Source of the DNA: Streptomyces liliifuscus
GTDB taxonomy: Bacteria > Actinomycetota > Actinomycetes > Streptomycetales > Streptomycetaceae
DNA: 64,000 bases
NCBI RefSeq assembly: GCF_016598615.1
Contig: NZ_CP066831.1
Location: 1,984,001-2,048,000, forward strand
Direction: 5' to 3'
The notes under the pieces are model-generated. The model saw nothing but the letters and a program-made list of their open reading frames with translations, had not been told where the DNA came from and searched no databases. The position numbers and the translations under genes were made by a program. How positions within the stretch are numbered: the first letter of the stretch is position 1; each line of letters starts with the position of its first letter. This document shows positions 34,934 to 45,173 of the stretch, one piece after another.

Positions 34934-35731
34934 GTGACGCAGCAGGTCCCGTCGACCGAGCCCGAGCTGGCTGGAGTGCGCAACTTCCGTGATGTGGGCG
35001 GCCTGCCGACGGTGGACGGCCGGCGGGTGGCGTACGGAAAGCTGTTCCGCAGTGGCCATCTCGCGCACGCGACGGAGTCGGACGCCGAGTTCCTCGCGTC
35101 CCTGGGCCTGCACACGATCTTCGACTTCCGCAATGCCGCCGACCAGAAGCTGGAGGGGCAGGACGTCGAGCTGCCCGGCGTGCGGAACGTCAATCTCCCG
35201 CTGACCGACCCGGCGCACGGCGCGGAGTTCTGGACGATGGTCCGGGACGGCGACCTGGACCAGCTGCGCTCGATCCTCGGGGACGGCAAGGCGGCGGACC
35301 GGATGATCGGTTCCTACCGCGCGATAATCAAGGAGCGCACGGCCGAGCACCGCCAAGTGCTGCACTCGATGGCCGAGGACAGCGTCCCCGCCCTGATGCA
35401 CTGTGCGGCGGGCAAGGACCGGGCCGGCATCTCCATCGCCGTGACCCTGCTCGCCCTCGGCGTCGAGCGCGAGGCCATCGTCGCGGACTATCTGGAGTCG
35501 AACGCGACGCACCGCCGCTACAAGGTGCACCGCAGCAAGTCCTCCGCCTCGGCGTACTCACCCGAGGTGATGGAGCTGCTCAGCCCCCTCTTCGACGCGC
35601 GCGCCGAGTACCTGCAGGCGGCGTTCGACACGATCGACGAGAAGTGGGGCGGGGTGGACGCGTATCTGGAGCAGGGCCTGGGCGTCACCCCCGAGATCCG
35701 GGAGCGCCTGCGGGAGCGGTTCCTCGACTGA
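34934..35731 (+). CDS. Tyrosine/serine phosphatase (Y_phosphatase3 type)
   Basis: This 265-residue protein begins with GVRNFRDVGGLPTVDGRRV (14-32) and carries the P-loop HCAAGKDRAG (156-165) with nucleophile Cys157, the signature of the bacterial Y_phosphatase3 family. GGGAGGAG lies four bases before the GTG. The K after G in the P-loop is typical of members that also act on lipids such as phosphoinositides. Cytoplasmic, monocistronic; target unknown. Confidence 0.9.
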   Translation: MTQQVPSTEPELAGVRNFRDVGGLPTVDGRRVAYGKLFRSGHLAHATESDAEFLASLGLHTIFDFRNAADQKLEGQDVELPGVRNVNLPLTDPAHGAEFWTMVRDGDLDQLRSILGDGKAADRMIGSYRAIIKERTAEHRQVLHSMAEDSVPALMHCAAGKDRAGISIAVTLLALGVEREAIVADYLESNATHRRYKVHRSKSSASAYSPEVMELLSPLFDARAEYLQAAFDTIDEKWGGVDAYLEQGLGVTPEIRERLRERFLD

Positions 35732-35803
35732 CCGACAGCCCGCCCGCCCGACGGCCGACCCGGCCCCCGCATCCCACATCCCGCCCTCGGAGTGCGCTAC
35801 TGC

Positions 35804-35929
35804 TCACTGCCCCTGGGCTCCGAGCGAGAACAGCAGGTAGATGAAGGCGGCGAAGATGTGCCCGACCGCCACGTAGATGATGAGCCGCACCCACAGAGCG
35901 CGCGGGAACTTCTCCTCCATGTCCTTCAT
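35804..35929 (-). CDS. Small single-helix membrane protein (DUF6126-like)
   Basis: This 41-residue ORF starts MKDMEEKFPRALWVRLIIYV and forms one membrane helix from about residue 14 to 36. Its ATG overlaps the stop of the XRE-cupin gene (ATGA), and GGAGAG lies just upstream, so it is clearly translated with that gene. From memory it resembles DUF6126 proteins, which sit next to such regulators. Function is not known; a membrane partner for the regulator is one idea. Confidence 0.8.
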   Translation of the reverse strand: MKDMEEKFPRALWVRLIIYVAVGHIFAAFIYLLFSLGAQGQ

Positions 35930-36558
35930 GGCGTCTCTCCAGGGGTCGTCGGCCCGAGGCACAGGGTGGCCGTGGGGCTCTGCAGCAGGGTGTGTACGAA
36001 GAGGAGCTCGGCCCCGTCCCGGTCCGCGGCGGCGATCCGGTGCGGGGTAAGCGAGTCGAAGTGCGCGCTGTCGCCGGGCGCGAGGACGTGCGCGGTGTCC
36101 CCGAGGCGCAGCCGCAGCCGCCCCTCCAGGACGTACAGCCACTCCTCCCCGGGGTGGACGCGCACGATGTCGCCCTGGGCCCCGTACGGGACGTGCACCC
36201 GCAGGGACTGCATGCCCCGGCCCGCCGCACCGGCCTGCCAGTACGTCCAGCCACCGGCCCGGGTGGGCTCCATGTCGGCGGCGCGCACGACGGCGTCCCG
36301 CTCGGCGACCGTCTCGCCGAGCAGCTCGGAGACGGTCGTGCCGTAGATGCGGGCCAGTGCGAGCAGCATCGGCAGCGAGGGCTGGCGCTGTCCGGTCTCC
36401 AGCCGGGACAGATGCGCGGGCGAGAGCCCGGCGGCGCCGGCCGCGGACTCCAGGGTGAGAGAGGCACGGCGCCGCAGCGCACGCAGTTGCGGTGCGACCG
36501 CGGGCAGCTCGTCGGCCGCCCCCGGCTCGGAAGGGCCCGTACCCTTGACAGGGTTCAT
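35926..36558 (-). CDS. XRE-cupin transcriptional regulator at the hopanoid locus
   Basis: This 210-residue regulator has a helix-turn-helix (LTLESAAGAAGLSPAHLSRLE, about 34-54) and a C-terminal cupin (VHPGEEWLYVLEGRLRLRLG, then LAPGDSAHFDSLTPHRI). It is followed by, and coupled to, a small membrane protein. It lies downstream of hpnO on the same strand with a 100-bp gap that holds two copies of a 15-bp palindrome, so it likely has its own autoregulated promoter. Whether it controls the hopanoid operon is not shown by the sequence. Confidence 0.88.
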   Translation of the reverse strand: MNPVKGTGPSEPGAADELPAVAPQLRALRRRASLTLESAAGAAGLSPAHLSRLETGQRQPSLPMLLALARIYGTTVSELLGETVAERDAVVRAADMEPTRAGGWTYWQAGAAGRGMQSLRVHVPYGAQGDIVRVHPGEEWLYVLEGRLRLRLGDTAHVLAPGDSAHFDSLTPHRIAAADRDGAELLFVHTLLQSPTATLCLGPTTPGETP

Positions 36559-36578
36559 GTCTCCATTGAGCCGGAGGC

Positions 36579-36613
36579 TTGCCTCTGAGGCAAATTTCTT
36601 ACCTCAGAGGCAA
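36579..36613. promoter_or_regulatory. Double TTRCCTC-N-GAGGCAA operator
   Basis: Two 15-bp palindromes, TTGCCTCTGAGGCAA (36579-36593) and TTACCTCAGAGGCAA (36599-36613), lie 20 bp apart centre to centre, two helical turns. They are 20-55 bp upstream of the XRE-cupin start and are the probable binding sites of that protein. Confidence 0.8.
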
Positions 36614-36658
36614 AAAGCCGGTTTCACGGCGACGGGGCCGGCCCTGCGGCAGAGGGCC

Positions 36659-38056
36659 CTACCGGTTGGCGACCGCCTGCTTCACCAGCGTCTTCCCGAA
36701 GTCCCACATCAGCCCGCCCCCGCTGTGCGCGTCGTCCATCACCGCGGTGAAGGCCTCCACGAACCGGTCGACGTCCCGCTCCCCGACGACCAGCGGCGGG
36801 ATCAGCTTGATCACCTCCAGGTGATCGCCGGAGACCTGGGTGAGGATCCGGTGCCGTTGGAGCAGCGGCACGACCACCATCTGGGCGAACAGCCCCTTCC
36901 GCGCGGCCTGCAGCATCGTCCAACGGCTGCGCAGTTTCAGCGACTTGGGCCGCCCGAACTCGATGCCGATCATCAGCCCACGACCGCGGACGTCGCTCAG
37001 CAGTTCGTACTTGTCGACGAGCGCCGCGAGCCGGGACTTCAACTGCTCTCCCGTGGCGCGGGCGTTGGCCACGATCTGCTCGTTCTCCATGACGGACAGC
37101 ACGGCGAGGCCCGCCGCCATGGCCTGCGCGTTGGCCCCGAAGCTCGCGGAGTGCACGAGGACGCGGTCCATGGTCGAGTAGACCTTCTTGAAGATCCAGT
37201 CCTTGCCGAGCGTCGCCCCGACCGGCACATAGCCGCCGGACAGCGCCTTGGCCACACAGACCAGATCCGGCTCGACACCCTCCTCGTGCTGATAGGCGTA
37301 GAAGTCCCCGGTCCGCCCGAGCCCCGTCTGCACCTCGTCCGCGATGAGCAGTGCCTTGTGCTTGCGCAGCAACTCCTGTGCGCCGCGCAGATATCCGGGC
37401 GGCGGCTCATGCACGCCCTTGCCCTGGATCGGCTCGACGATCAGCGCGGCGACGTCGCCCTTCTTCAACTCCCTTGCCAGCGCGTCGAGATCACCGAGGG
37501 AGACGGCCGTGTCGGGCAGCAGCGGGGCGAAGCCGTCCCGGAAGCCGTCCTCGCCGTTCACGGACAGGGACCCGGTGGTCAGGCCGTGGAAGGCGTGCGT
37601 GCAGTACAGGACGCGCGGCTTCCCGGTCGCGTACCGGGCGAACTTCAGCGCGGTCTCCACGGCCTCCGTACCGCTGTTGCCGAAGAACACCCGGTCCAGA
37701 TGCGGACTGTGCGTGAGCAGCTTCTCCGCCAGCAGCCCGGGCAGCGGCTGGCAGTCGAACCGGGTGAGGTCGGCGAGCTGGGCGTCGAGGACGTCGTGCA
37801 GCGCCTTGCGGACGACGGGGTGATGGCGGCCCAGACCCATCACCCCGAACCCGGCCAGCATGTCCAGGTACTCATTGCCGTCCGCGTCCCAGAAGTACGC
37901 GCCCTCGGCCCGCTCGTAGACCTTGTCGAAGCCGATGGTGTGCAGCATGCGCGGCAGTTGGTGGTTCAGGTGCTTGGCATGCAGCTCGTAGCGCTCGGCC
38001 CCGCGCTCGGCGAGGAGACCCGCGAGGTCGAACTCCTGGGGCTTGCTGGTGGTCAT
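36659..38056 (-). CDS. hpnO: Hopanoid side-chain aminotransferase
   Basis: This 465-residue class III PLP aminotransferase has [17 protein letters not shown] (125-141), [25 protein letters not shown] (238-250) and [13 protein letters not shown] with Lys270 as the Schiff base. In the hopanoid context it is the enzyme that aminates the C35 side chain to give aminobacteriohopanetriol. The ATG overlaps the dxs stop by 4 bp. It is the last biosynthetic gene of the operon. The assignment depends on context as much as on sequence, since class III enzymes are similar. Confidence 0.88.
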   Translation of the reverse strand: MTTSKPQEFDLAGLLAERGAERYELHAKHLNHQLPRMLHTIGFDKVYERAEGAYFWDADGNEYLDMLAGFGVMGLGRHHPVVRKALHDVLDAQLADLTRFDCQPLPGLLAEKLLTHSPHLDRVFFGNSGTEAVETALKFARYATGKPRVLYCTHAFHGLTTGSLSVNGEDGFRDGFAPLLPDTAVSLGDLDALARELKKGDVAALIVEPIQGKGVHEPPPGYLRGAQELLRKHKALLIADEVQTGLGRTGDFYAYQHEEGVEPDLVCVAKALSGGYVPVGATLGKDWIFKKVYSTMDRVLVHSASFGANAQAMAAGLAVLSVMENEQIVANARATGEQLKSRLAALVDKYELLSDVRGRGLMIGIEFGRPKSLKLRSRWTMLQAARKGLFAQMVVVPLLQRHRILTQVSGDHLEVIKLIPPLVVGERDVDRFVEAFTAVMDDAHSGGGLMWDFGKTLVKQAVANR

Positions 38057-40155
38057 TCCTGTTTCTCCTTGGACGCGTGCTCCTTGCCCGCCGGCTTCTT
38101 GGCAGGCTGCCTCTTCGCGACGCGCTGCCTGGCGGGCTGCGCCTTCGCAGCACTCTGCCCGGCGGACCGAGCCTTCGAGGCGCCCGACACGGAGGCCTTG
38201 CCCGCAGCGGCCTGCCCGTTCACGGCCCGCCCCTCCGGGACCGGCCCCTCGACCGCGGGTTCGGCCTCCATGACCGTCGAGCGCGCCTCCCGAGTGGCCA
38301 GGCTCGCGCTGATCCGCCCCGCGATCTCGACCGGCGTGAGACCGATGTCGGCGAGCACCTCACCGCGTTTGGCGTGCGCGAGGAACTGCTCGGGGATCCC
38401 GAACCGCCGTACGGGTACGTCGACTTCGGCGTCTCCGAGGGCGAGCGCGACCGCCGCGCCCACGCCGGCCGCCCGGCTGTTGTCCTCGACGACGGCGACC
38501 AGGCGGTGCTCGGCGGCGAGGCCGGGCAGCGCGGGATCGACGGGCTTGACCCAACGCGGGTCCACGACCGTGCAGTTGAGGCCCCGCGCCTCCAGCAGTT
38601 CCGCCGCCTGGAGGCACACCGGTGCCATCACGCCGACGGCCACGAGGAGCACTTCGGGCCGCTCGCCGCGATGCAGGACGTCCAAGCCGCCCACACGGTC
38701 GACCGCCGGAACGACCGGCCCCACCGATTCCTTGGGGAACCGGATCAGGGTCGGGGCGTCGTCCACCGCGACCGCCTCGCGCAACTGGGCGCACAGCTGG
38801 TCGGCGTCGCGCGGCGCGGCGATCCTGAGCCCCGGCACGACCTGGAGGATGGACATGTCCCACATGCCGTTGTGTGACGCTCCGTCAACTCCCGTGACCC
38901 CGGCGCGGTCCAGCACGAAGGTCACTCCGCAGCGATGCAGTGCGACATCCATCAGCAGCTGGTCGAAGGCACGGTTCAGGAAGGTCGCGTACACCGCGAC
39001 GACCGGATGCAGTCCGCCCGTCGCGAGCCCGGCCGCGGACACCGCGGCGTGCTGCTCGGCGATGCCCACGTCCCACACCCGGTCGGGGAACCTCTCCGCG
39101 AACTTCGCGAGTCCCACCGGGTGCAGCATGGCCGCCGTGATCGCGACGACGTCCTCGCGCGCCTCCCCGATCCGTACGATCTCGTCGCCGAACACCGAGG
39201 TCCAGGAAGGGCCGTTGGACGGCGCGAGGGGCTCGCAGGTGAGCGGGTCCATCACACCGACCGTGTGGAAGTGGTCCTCCTCGTGGGCGATCGCGGGCTC
39301 GTAGCCGCGCCCCTTCTCGGTCAGACAGTGGATGAGCACGGGCCCGTGGAAGCGTTTCGCGCGCCGCAGCGCCGACTCCACCGCGCCCACGTCGTGCCCG
39401 TCGATCGGCCCGACGTACTTCAGCCCCAGGTCCTCGAACATGCCCTGCGGCGCGAAGGCGTCCTTGAACCCCTTCTTCGCGCCGTGCAGCGACTCGTAGA
39501 GGGTGCCGCCGATGACCGGCGTGCGCAGCAGCACGTCCTTGCCCCAGGCCAGGACCTTCTCGTAGCTGTCGGTGGTCCGCAGGGTCGCCAGATGGTTCGC
39601 GAGACCGCCGATGGTCGGCGAGTACGAGCGTTCGTTGTCGTTGACGACGATGATCAGCGGCCGGTCCTTGGCGGCCGCGATGTTGTTCAGCGCCTCCCAC
39701 GCCATCCCGCCGGTGAGGGCCCCGTCGCCGATGACCGCGACGACGTGGCCCTTCTCCCCCTGCACCTGGCGGGCCTTGGCGAGCCCGTCGGCCCAGCCGA
39801 GCGCGGTGGACGCGTGGCTGTTCTCGATGATGTCGTGCTCGGACTCCTCGCGCGACGGGTAGCCGGACAGGCCGCCCTTGCCGCGCAGCTTGGAGAAGTC
39901 CTGACGCCCCGTCAGCAGCTTGTGTACGTAGCTCTGATGGCCGGTGTCCCACAGAATGCGGTCGACCGGCGACTCGAAGACCCGGTGGAGCGCGATGGAG
40001 AGTTCCACCACCCCCAGGTTGGGTCCCAGATGACCGCCGGTCCTGGCGACCGCGTGCACCAGGAACTCCCGGATCTCGTCGCCCAGTCGACCTATCTCCG
40101 CCTCGGACAGCGCCTTCAGGTCGCGTGGTCCCCGGATGCTCTCCAGAATCGTCAC
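38053..40155 (-). CDS. dxs: 1-deoxy-D-xylulose-5-phosphate synthase (hopanoid-cluster copy)
   Basis: This 700-residue enzyme condenses pyruvate and glyceraldehyde-3-phosphate, the first MEP-pathway step. [35 protein letters not shown] (TPP motif) and [16 protein letters not shown] are all present. The last 65-70 residues are an Ala/Lys/Pro-rich tail absent from usual Dxs (about 630-645 residues). The GTG at 40155 follows GAGAGGGGG. It is placed between ispG and hpnO and gives the cluster its own isoprenoid supply; a housekeeping copy is expected elsewhere. Confidence 0.95.
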   Translation of the reverse strand: MTILESIRGPRDLKALSEAEIGRLGDEIREFLVHAVARTGGHLGPNLGVVELSIALHRVFESPVDRILWDTGHQSYVHKLLTGRQDFSKLRGKGGLSGYPSREESEHDIIENSHASTALGWADGLAKARQVQGEKGHVVAVIGDGALTGGMAWEALNNIAAAKDRPLIIVVNDNERSYSPTIGGLANHLATLRTTDSYEKVLAWGKDVLLRTPVIGGTLYESLHGAKKGFKDAFAPQGMFEDLGLKYVGPIDGHDVGAVESALRRAKRFHGPVLIHCLTEKGRGYEPAIAHEEDHFHTVGVMDPLTCEPLAPSNGPSWTSVFGDEIVRIGEAREDVVAITAAMLHPVGLAKFAERFPDRVWDVGIAEQHAAVSAAGLATGGLHPVVAVYATFLNRAFDQLLMDVALHRCGVTFVLDRAGVTGVDGASHNGMWDMSILQVVPGLRIAAPRDADQLCAQLREAVAVDDAPTLIRFPKESVGPVVPAVDRVGGLDVLHRGERPEVLLVAVGVMAPVCLQAAELLEARGLNCTVVDPRWVKPVDPALPGLAAEHRLVAVVEDNSRAAGVGAAVALALGDAEVDVPVRRFGIPEQFLAHAKRGEVLADIGLTPVEIAGRISASLATREARSTVMEAEPAVEGPVPEGRAVNGQAAAGKASVSGASKARSAGQSAAKAQPARQRVAKRQPAKKPAGKEHASKEKQE

Positions 40156-40184
40156 GCTCGGCCCCCTCTCGGTCCGTGCTGCAG

Positions 40185-41366
40185 CTAACTCGCGGTGACG
40201 GTGGGTTGTCCCGGCACCGTGACCTCCGGCTCGCCTGACGCGACGCCGTCCGCCTCCATCTGCTCGGCGATCTTCATCGCCTCGTCGATGAGGGTCTCCA
40301 CGATCTTCGACTCGGGCACGGTCTTGATGACTTCGCCCTTGACGAAGATCTGGCCCTTGCCATTGCCGGAGGCGACCCCCAGGTCCGCCTCCCTGGCCTC
40401 TCCCGGTCCGTTGACGACGCAGCCCATGACCGCGACGCGCAGCGGCACTTCCATGCCCTCCAGGCCGGCCGTGACCTCGTCCGCCAGCTTGTAGACGTCG
40501 ACCTGGGCCCGTCCGCAGGAGGGACAGGACACGATCTCCAGCCGCCGCTGCCTGAGATTCAGCGACTCGAGGATCTGGATGCCGACCTTGCACTCCTCGG
40601 CGGGCGGCGCGCTCAGGGAGACCCGGATGGTGTCCCCGATGCCCTCGGCGAGCAGCGCCCCGAAGGCCACCGCGGACTTGATGGTCCCCTGGAAGGCAGG
40701 TCCCGCCTCCGTGACACCCAGGTGCAGCGGGTAGTCGCACTGGGCGGCCAGCTGCCGGTAGGCGTTGACCATCACGACCGGGTCGTTGTGCTTGACCGAG
40801 ATCTTGATGTCCCGGAACCCGTGCTCCTCGAAGAGCGACGCCTCCCACAGGGCCGACTCGACGAGCGCCTCGGGCGTCGCCCTGCCGTACTTCTGGAGCA
40901 GCCGTCGGTCCAGCGAACCGGCGTTGACCCCGATGCGGATCGGCGTGCCGTGGTCCTTCGCGGCGCGCGCGATCTCCTTCACCTTGTCGTCGAACTGCTT
41001 GATGTTGCCCGGGTTCACCCGGACCGCCGCGCAGCCCGCCTCGATCGCGGCGAACACGTACTTCGGCTGGAAGTGGATGTCCGCGATCACCGGGATCTGG
41101 GACTTGCGCGCGATGGTGGCCAGCGCGTCCGCGTCGTCCTGTGTGGGACAGGCGACGCGGACGATCTGGCAGCCGGACGCGGTGAGTTCGGCGATCTGCT
41201 GCAGGGTGGCGCCGATGTCCGACGTACGCGTCGTCGTCATCGACTGGACGGACACGGGTGCCCCGCCCCCGACCGCCACCGGTCCGACCTGGATCTGCCG
41301 CGACACGCGACGCTCCGCGATCGGCCGGACCGGCACCTCGGGGAGGCCCAAGGAGATGGCGGTCAT
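40185..41366 (-). CDS. ispG: 4-hydroxy-3-methylbut-2-enyl-diphosphate synthase (flavodoxin)
   Basis: This 393-residue 4Fe-4S enzyme runs the sixth MEP step. [20 protein letters not shown] and the iron-sulfur ligands CPSCGR and CVVNGPGEA near the C-terminus are conserved. It lacks the extra central domain of some IspG forms. The ATG at 41366 lies four bases after the hpnH stop and gives the usual MTAISLG start; GTG at 41399 is an alternative. It is part of the hopanoid operon as a second, dedicated copy. Confidence 0.95.
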   Translation of the reverse strand: MTAISLGLPEVPVRPIAERRVSRQIQVGPVAVGGGAPVSVQSMTTTRTSDIGATLQQIAELTASGCQIVRVACPTQDDADALATIARKSQIPVIADIHFQPKYVFAAIEAGCAAVRVNPGNIKQFDDKVKEIARAAKDHGTPIRIGVNAGSLDRRLLQKYGRATPEALVESALWEASLFEEHGFRDIKISVKHNDPVVMVNAYRQLAAQCDYPLHLGVTEAGPAFQGTIKSAVAFGALLAEGIGDTIRVSLSAPPAEECKVGIQILESLNLRQRRLEIVSCPSCGRAQVDVYKLADEVTAGLEGMEVPLRVAVMGCVVNGPGEAREADLGVASGNGKGQIFVKGEVIKTVPESKIVETLIDEAMKIAEQMEADGVASGEPEVTVPGQPTVTAS

Positions 41367-41370
41367 GACG

Positions 41371-42393
41371 TCACCCGCGGTTTCCGGAGACGGTGTCACG
41401 GGCGGCCCGCAGGGACTCCTTGAGGGAGCCCATGGTGGCCAGGACCGCGGTCGGCTCGTAGCCGCAGTGCGCCATGCAGTTGGCGCAACGCGGGTCCTTG
41501 CCGCGGCCGTAGGAGTCCCAGTCGGTGTCCTCGATGAGTTCCCGGTACGTGGTGACGTACCCGTCGCTCATCAGGTAGCAGGGCTTCTGCCAGCCGAACA
41601 GCGAGTAGTTGGGGATCGCCCACGCCGTGCACGGGAAGTCGACCTTGCCCTCCAGGAAGTCCAGGAAGAGCGGGGAGTGGTTGAGCCGCCAGCGCCGCCG
41701 GTTGCCGCCCGCGAAGGCCTTCTTGAACAGTTCGCGGGTCTGCTCCACGCCCAGGAAGTGCTCCTGGTCGGGCGCCTTCTCGTAGGCGTAGGCGGGCGAG
41801 ATCATCATCTCGTCCACCTTCAGGTCGTCATTGAGGAAGTTGAGGACCTCGATGATCGTCTGCGGGGTGTCGGTGTTGAAGAAGGTCGAGTTGGTGGTGA
41901 CCCGGAAGCCGCGCTTCTTGGCCTCCTTGATGGCCTCCACGGCCTCGTCGAACACTCCCTCCTTGGCGACGGACTCGTCGTGCCGCTCACGCAGGCCGTC
42001 GATGTGCACGGCGAACGCGAAGTACGGCGAGGGCGTGAACTTGTCCATCTTCTTGCGCATCAGCATGGCGTTGGTGCACAGGAAGACGTACTTCTTCCTG
42101 GCCACCAGCTGCCGCACGATCTCGTCGATCTTCGGGTGCATCAGGGGCTCGCCGCCGGCGATGGACACCATCGGCGCCCCGGACTCCAGCACCGCCCCGA
42201 CGGCCTGGGCGACCGGCATGCGCTGCTTGAGCACTCCGGCCGGGTGCTGGATCTTGCCGCAGCCCTCGCATGCCAGATTGCAGGCGTAGAGCGGTTCAAG
42301 CTCGACGATCAGCGGAAACTTCTCGCGCTTGCGCAGTTTCTGTTCAAAGAGATACGTCGCGACCTTGATGGTCTGGCGGAGCGGCATGGCCAT
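41371..42393 (-). CDS. hpnH: Adenosyl-hopene transferase, radical SAM
   Basis: This 340-residue radical SAM protein carries CNLACEGC (Cys38, 42, 45), a CxxxCxxC cluster motif, then [11 protein letters not shown]. The C-terminal region has [12 protein letters not shown], the extra Cys set of this family. HpnH joins the adenosyl radical to diploptene, starting the C35 side chain. AGGAGGTGA stands at ideal spacing before the ATG at 42393. It follows hpnG by five bases. Confidence 0.96.
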   Translation of the reverse strand: MAMPLRQTIKVATYLFEQKLRKREKFPLIVELEPLYACNLACEGCGKIQHPAGVLKQRMPVAQAVGAVLESGAPMVSIAGGEPLMHPKIDEIVRQLVARKKYVFLCTNAMLMRKKMDKFTPSPYFAFAVHIDGLRERHDESVAKEGVFDEAVEAIKEAKKRGFRVTTNSTFFNTDTPQTIIEVLNFLNDDLKVDEMMISPAYAYEKAPDQEHFLGVEQTRELFKKAFAGGNRRRWRLNHSPLFLDFLEGKVDFPCTAWAIPNYSLFGWQKPCYLMSDGYVTTYRELIEDTDWDSYGRGKDPRCANCMAHCGYEPTAVLATMGSLKESLRAARDTVSGNRG

Positions 42394-42398
42394 CTGGC

Positions 42399-43043
42399 TC
42401 ACCTCCTGGGGAGCAGCAAAGAACGGTGCCATTCGAAGAAAGCGGGTAGAACGGCACGAAGAACGCGGAAGGCTGATATTCCACCGCGCACCGTGCCGAT
42501 CCGGACGAGTTCATGTTCTGGAGCGTCCACGACCACCCGGACGGCCGCAACCGGGCGCATGCCCGCGCGGACGGCGCTGTGGAGCGTGGCCGCCGACTCC
42601 ATGTCGACCGCGATCGCGCCGGTCGCGAGCAGTTCCGACCGTTCCTGACCGCGGATGACGTGATCGGAGCCGGTGAGCGGCCCTGTGTGGACAGTGCGCC
42701 CGGGCAGGGCTCGCGCCAGTTCCTTGACGAGCAGATCGGTGCCGACGCAGGGCGTGGTGCCGCGCGGGTCCCTGGTCTCGTCGGCGACGACCAGGTCCCC
42801 CGGGTGCATGCCGGGGGCGAGCCCGGCACAGAAGCCCGTGGCCAGCACGGCCGCCCCGCTCAGCGCGGGTCCGGCCAGGGCCCGGGTGACCGCCCGCTCG
42901 GCGGCCTCGGGACCCATGCCCGTACGCAGCACGGTGACCGGGCCGTCGGCGCCGCCCCGGTCGCCGCCGGTGCGCAGGGCCAACTGCTCGATGCCGAGCG
43001 CACAGGCGATCAGCAGCGGGGCGGCGGCCGGTGTCGTGGTCAT
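42399..43043 (-). CDS. hpnG: Hopanoid-associated nucleoside phosphorylase
   Basis: This 214-residue purine-nucleoside-phosphorylase-like protein has VLRTGMGPEAAERAV, ATGFCAGLAPGMHPGDLVVAD and AVDMESAA, the purine-binding block. HpnG removes adenine from adenosylhopane to give ribosylhopane. The ATG shares one base with the shc stop (TGATG), so translation is coupled. Normal length. Confidence 0.93.
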   Translation of the reverse strand: MTTTPAAAPLLIACALGIEQLALRTGGDRGGADGPVTVLRTGMGPEAAERAVTRALAGPALSGAAVLATGFCAGLAPGMHPGDLVVADETRDPRGTTPCVGTDLLVKELARALPGRTVHTGPLTGSDHVIRGQERSELLATGAIAVDMESAATLHSAVRAGMRPVAAVRVVVDAPEHELVRIGTVRGGISAFRVLRAVLPAFFEWHRSLLLPRR

Positions 43044-45061
43044 CAGCTCGCCCTGCCGAAGGAGCCCTGCCGGTCGGCGAACGGTTCGCCGTTGACGTAC
43101 CGGCCGAGCGCGGTGAGCGGGAAGACCTGCCGGTAGAGGTGGTAGTTGATCGAGAAGTCCCACGGGAACCCCGTACCGGTGAAGTACGGCTCGTCCCAGG
43201 AGCCGTCCGCCAGCTGGGTCTCCGCGAGCCAGGCGACACCGCGCTCGGCGGCCTTGGAGTCGCGCTCCCCGGCCGCGAGCAGCGCCAGCAGCGCCCAGCC
43301 GGTCTGGGAGGCGGTCGAGGCGCCACGGCCGCTCCACTCGGCGACGTCGTGGTAGGAGCGCAGGTCCTCGCCCCAGCCGCCGTCGTCGTTCTGCACGGTC
43401 TCCAGCCACGCCACGGCCCGGCGGATCGCGGGATGCGACCCGGGCAGCCCGGCGGCGACCAGCGCGGGCACCACCGACCCCGTTCCGTATACGTAGTTGA
43501 CGCCCCAGCGGCCGAACCAGGAGCCGTTCGCCTCCTGTTCGGCGAGCAGCCACTCGATGCCGCGGCGGGTGCGCGGGTCGTGGGACAGTCCCTCGACCGC
43601 GAGCATCTCCACGACGTGCGCGGTGACGTCGGCGGACGGCGGGTCGATGACCTCGCCGAAGTCGCAGAACGGCAGCCGGTTGGGGAAGGGGCTGGTGTTG
43701 TCGACGTCGAAGGCGCCCCACGCGCCGTTCCTCGACTGCATGCCGAGGTTCCAGCGCACCCCGCGCCCGATCGCCTTGTCGAGGCGCTCCGGGTCGTGGT
43801 GCTTGACGCGGCGCAGCGCGAGGACGACCTCGGCGGTGTCGTCGATGTCGGGGTAGTTGTCGTTGTGGAACTCGAACGCCCAGCCGCCCGGCGGCAGATG
43901 GGGCCGCTTGACCGCCCAGTCCCCCGGGCGGACGATCTCCTCTCCGAGCATCCAGTCCGCGGCCTTCACCAGCTGCGGATGGTCGGCGGGCACGCCCGCG
44001 TCGGCGAGCGCGATGGTCGCGAGGCAGGTGTCCCACACCGGCGACTGGCAGGCCTCGATCATCCGGGCCCCGTCCTCGCGCCAGACGGTGAACCGGTCGA
44101 GGGACGCCAACCCCTCGCGCATCACGGGATGTTCGAGGTCGTAGCCCAGCAGGTGCAGTGCGATGATCGAGTACACGGCGGGCGGCTGGATGCCTCCCCA
44201 GCAGCCGTCGTTCTCCTGCCGCTCGATGATCCAGCGGGCGGCGGTGTTCATCGCGGCTCTGCGGAGTCTGCGCGGCGCGACCTTGCGGTAGGTGTGCAGG
44301 GCCTTGTCGAGCCGCTGGAAGACCCCGTCCCAACTACCCACGGGGGCAAGGGGCTTGACCGGGTTCGGATTGCTCGCGTCGGTGTGCAGCTCGTCGAGCG
44401 GGAACGGCGCGGGCCGCACCGGACGCTTCGCCGAGACGACGGTGAGCGGCACGATGGTCTGCCTCGCCCAGCAGCCGAAGTCGTAGATGTTGAGAGGCAC
44501 CCACTTGGGGAAGTAGATGAGCTCCGGCGGGAGTTCGGGCAGGTCGTCCCACTTCCACCAGCCGAACAGGGCGAGCCAGATCCTGGTGAAGACCCGGGCC
44601 GAGGCGATGCCGCCCCGCTCGCGGATCCACGCGGACGCCCTCGCCATGTGCGGCTCGTCCGGCGCGTCACCGGCCAGCCGCAGCGCGACGTACGCCTCGA
44701 TGGTGGTGGAGAGTTCGCCCGGTCCGCCGTAGAAGGTGGCCCAGGTGCCGTCCTCGCGCTGCTCGCCGCGGATGAAGAGGCCGGCCGCGCGGGTGGTCGC
44801 CTCGTCGCGGATGCCCAGGAACTGGCGCAGCAGCAGGTCTTCGGCGTCCATCGTGACGTTGGTCTCGAGGTCGCCCTTCCACCAGCCCTGGGCGTCCTGC
44901 GTGGAGAGCAGGAAGTCGGTGGCGCGCAGTATCGCGCGCTCGGCGGCGTCTCGGGTGTCGACTGTCCCGGCCGCCTCGGGAGTCGTGACTTCTGTGGTTT
45001 CGCTGGCCGCGGCTGCCCGGGGCGGCAGGGCCCCGGTGCTTCCGTCGGTCGTCGCTGTCAT
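43043..45061 (-). CDS. shc: Squalene-hopene cyclase
   Basis: A 672-residue class II triterpene cyclase that folds squalene to hopene and hopanol. The catalytic DxDDTA motif is intact as DIDDTA (405-410). Several QW repeats are visible (QDAQGWW, QREDGTW, QENDGCW, QEANGSW, QNDDGGW, QLADGSW). The DVDNT at 452-456 is a separate conserved block. The first 35 residues are low-complexity. The ATG at 45061 has AAGGGGAAG upstream; an in-frame ATG at 45085 would add eight residues. It is a monotopic membrane enzyme by family. Confidence 0.96.
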   Translation of the reverse strand: MTATTDGSTGALPPRAAAASETTEVTTPEAAGTVDTRDAAERAILRATDFLLSTQDAQGWWKGDLETNVTMDAEDLLLRQFLGIRDEATTRAAGLFIRGEQREDGTWATFYGGPGELSTTIEAYVALRLAGDAPDEPHMARASAWIRERGGIASARVFTRIWLALFGWWKWDDLPELPPELIYFPKWVPLNIYDFGCWARQTIVPLTVVSAKRPVRPAPFPLDELHTDASNPNPVKPLAPVGSWDGVFQRLDKALHTYRKVAPRRLRRAAMNTAARWIIERQENDGCWGGIQPPAVYSIIALHLLGYDLEHPVMREGLASLDRFTVWREDGARMIEACQSPVWDTCLATIALADAGVPADHPQLVKAADWMLGEEIVRPGDWAVKRPHLPPGGWAFEFHNDNYPDIDDTAEVVLALRRVKHHDPERLDKAIGRGVRWNLGMQSRNGAWGAFDVDNTSPFPNRLPFCDFGEVIDPPSADVTAHVVEMLAVEGLSHDPRTRRGIEWLLAEQEANGSWFGRWGVNYVYGTGSVVPALVAAGLPGSHPAIRRAVAWLETVQNDDGGWGEDLRSYHDVAEWSGRGASTASQTGWALLALLAAGERDSKAAERGVAWLAETQLADGSWDEPYFTGTGFPWDFSINYHLYRQVFPLTALGRYVNGEPFADRQGSFGRAS

Positions 45062-45107
45062 GGCTTCCCCTTCGTGCAGTGGCATGTCTCTGCTGTGGGT
45101 CCGCCGT

Positions 45108-45140
45108 CGGCCGGTGCTCGTTCTCCCGCGGCACCGGCCG
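45108..45140 (-). promoter_or_regulatory. Intercistronic hairpin before shc
   Basis: CGGCCGGTGC (45108-45117) pairs perfectly with GCACCGGCCG (45131-45140) around 13 bases, in the 112-bp gap between the polyprenyl synthetase gene and shc. There is no T run after it. It may act as an attenuator, a processing site or mRNA protection. Confidence 0.5.
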
Positions 45141-45173
45141 GCGACTACGCGAGGCTTATTCGACCGATAGTGA

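Noticed and set aside
40156..40848. A 931-codon open frame that would fuse extra sequence to the dxs N-terminus
   Set aside because: The upstream part is antisense-frame shadow inside ispG; the GTG at 40155 has a Shine-Dalgarno and gives the normal Dxs start.
43670..43720. DVDN sequence in Shc taken at first as a damaged DxDD catalytic motif
   Set aside because: The true motif is intact as DIDDTA at residues 405-410; the DVDNT block is a different region that I recognise as conserved in squalene-hopene cyclases.
45140..45172. A 10-codon ORF (MITIGRISLA) overlapping the polyprenyl synthetase stop
   Set aside because: The ATGA overlap is tempting, but the peptide is too short and no ribosome site or distinctive composition supports it.
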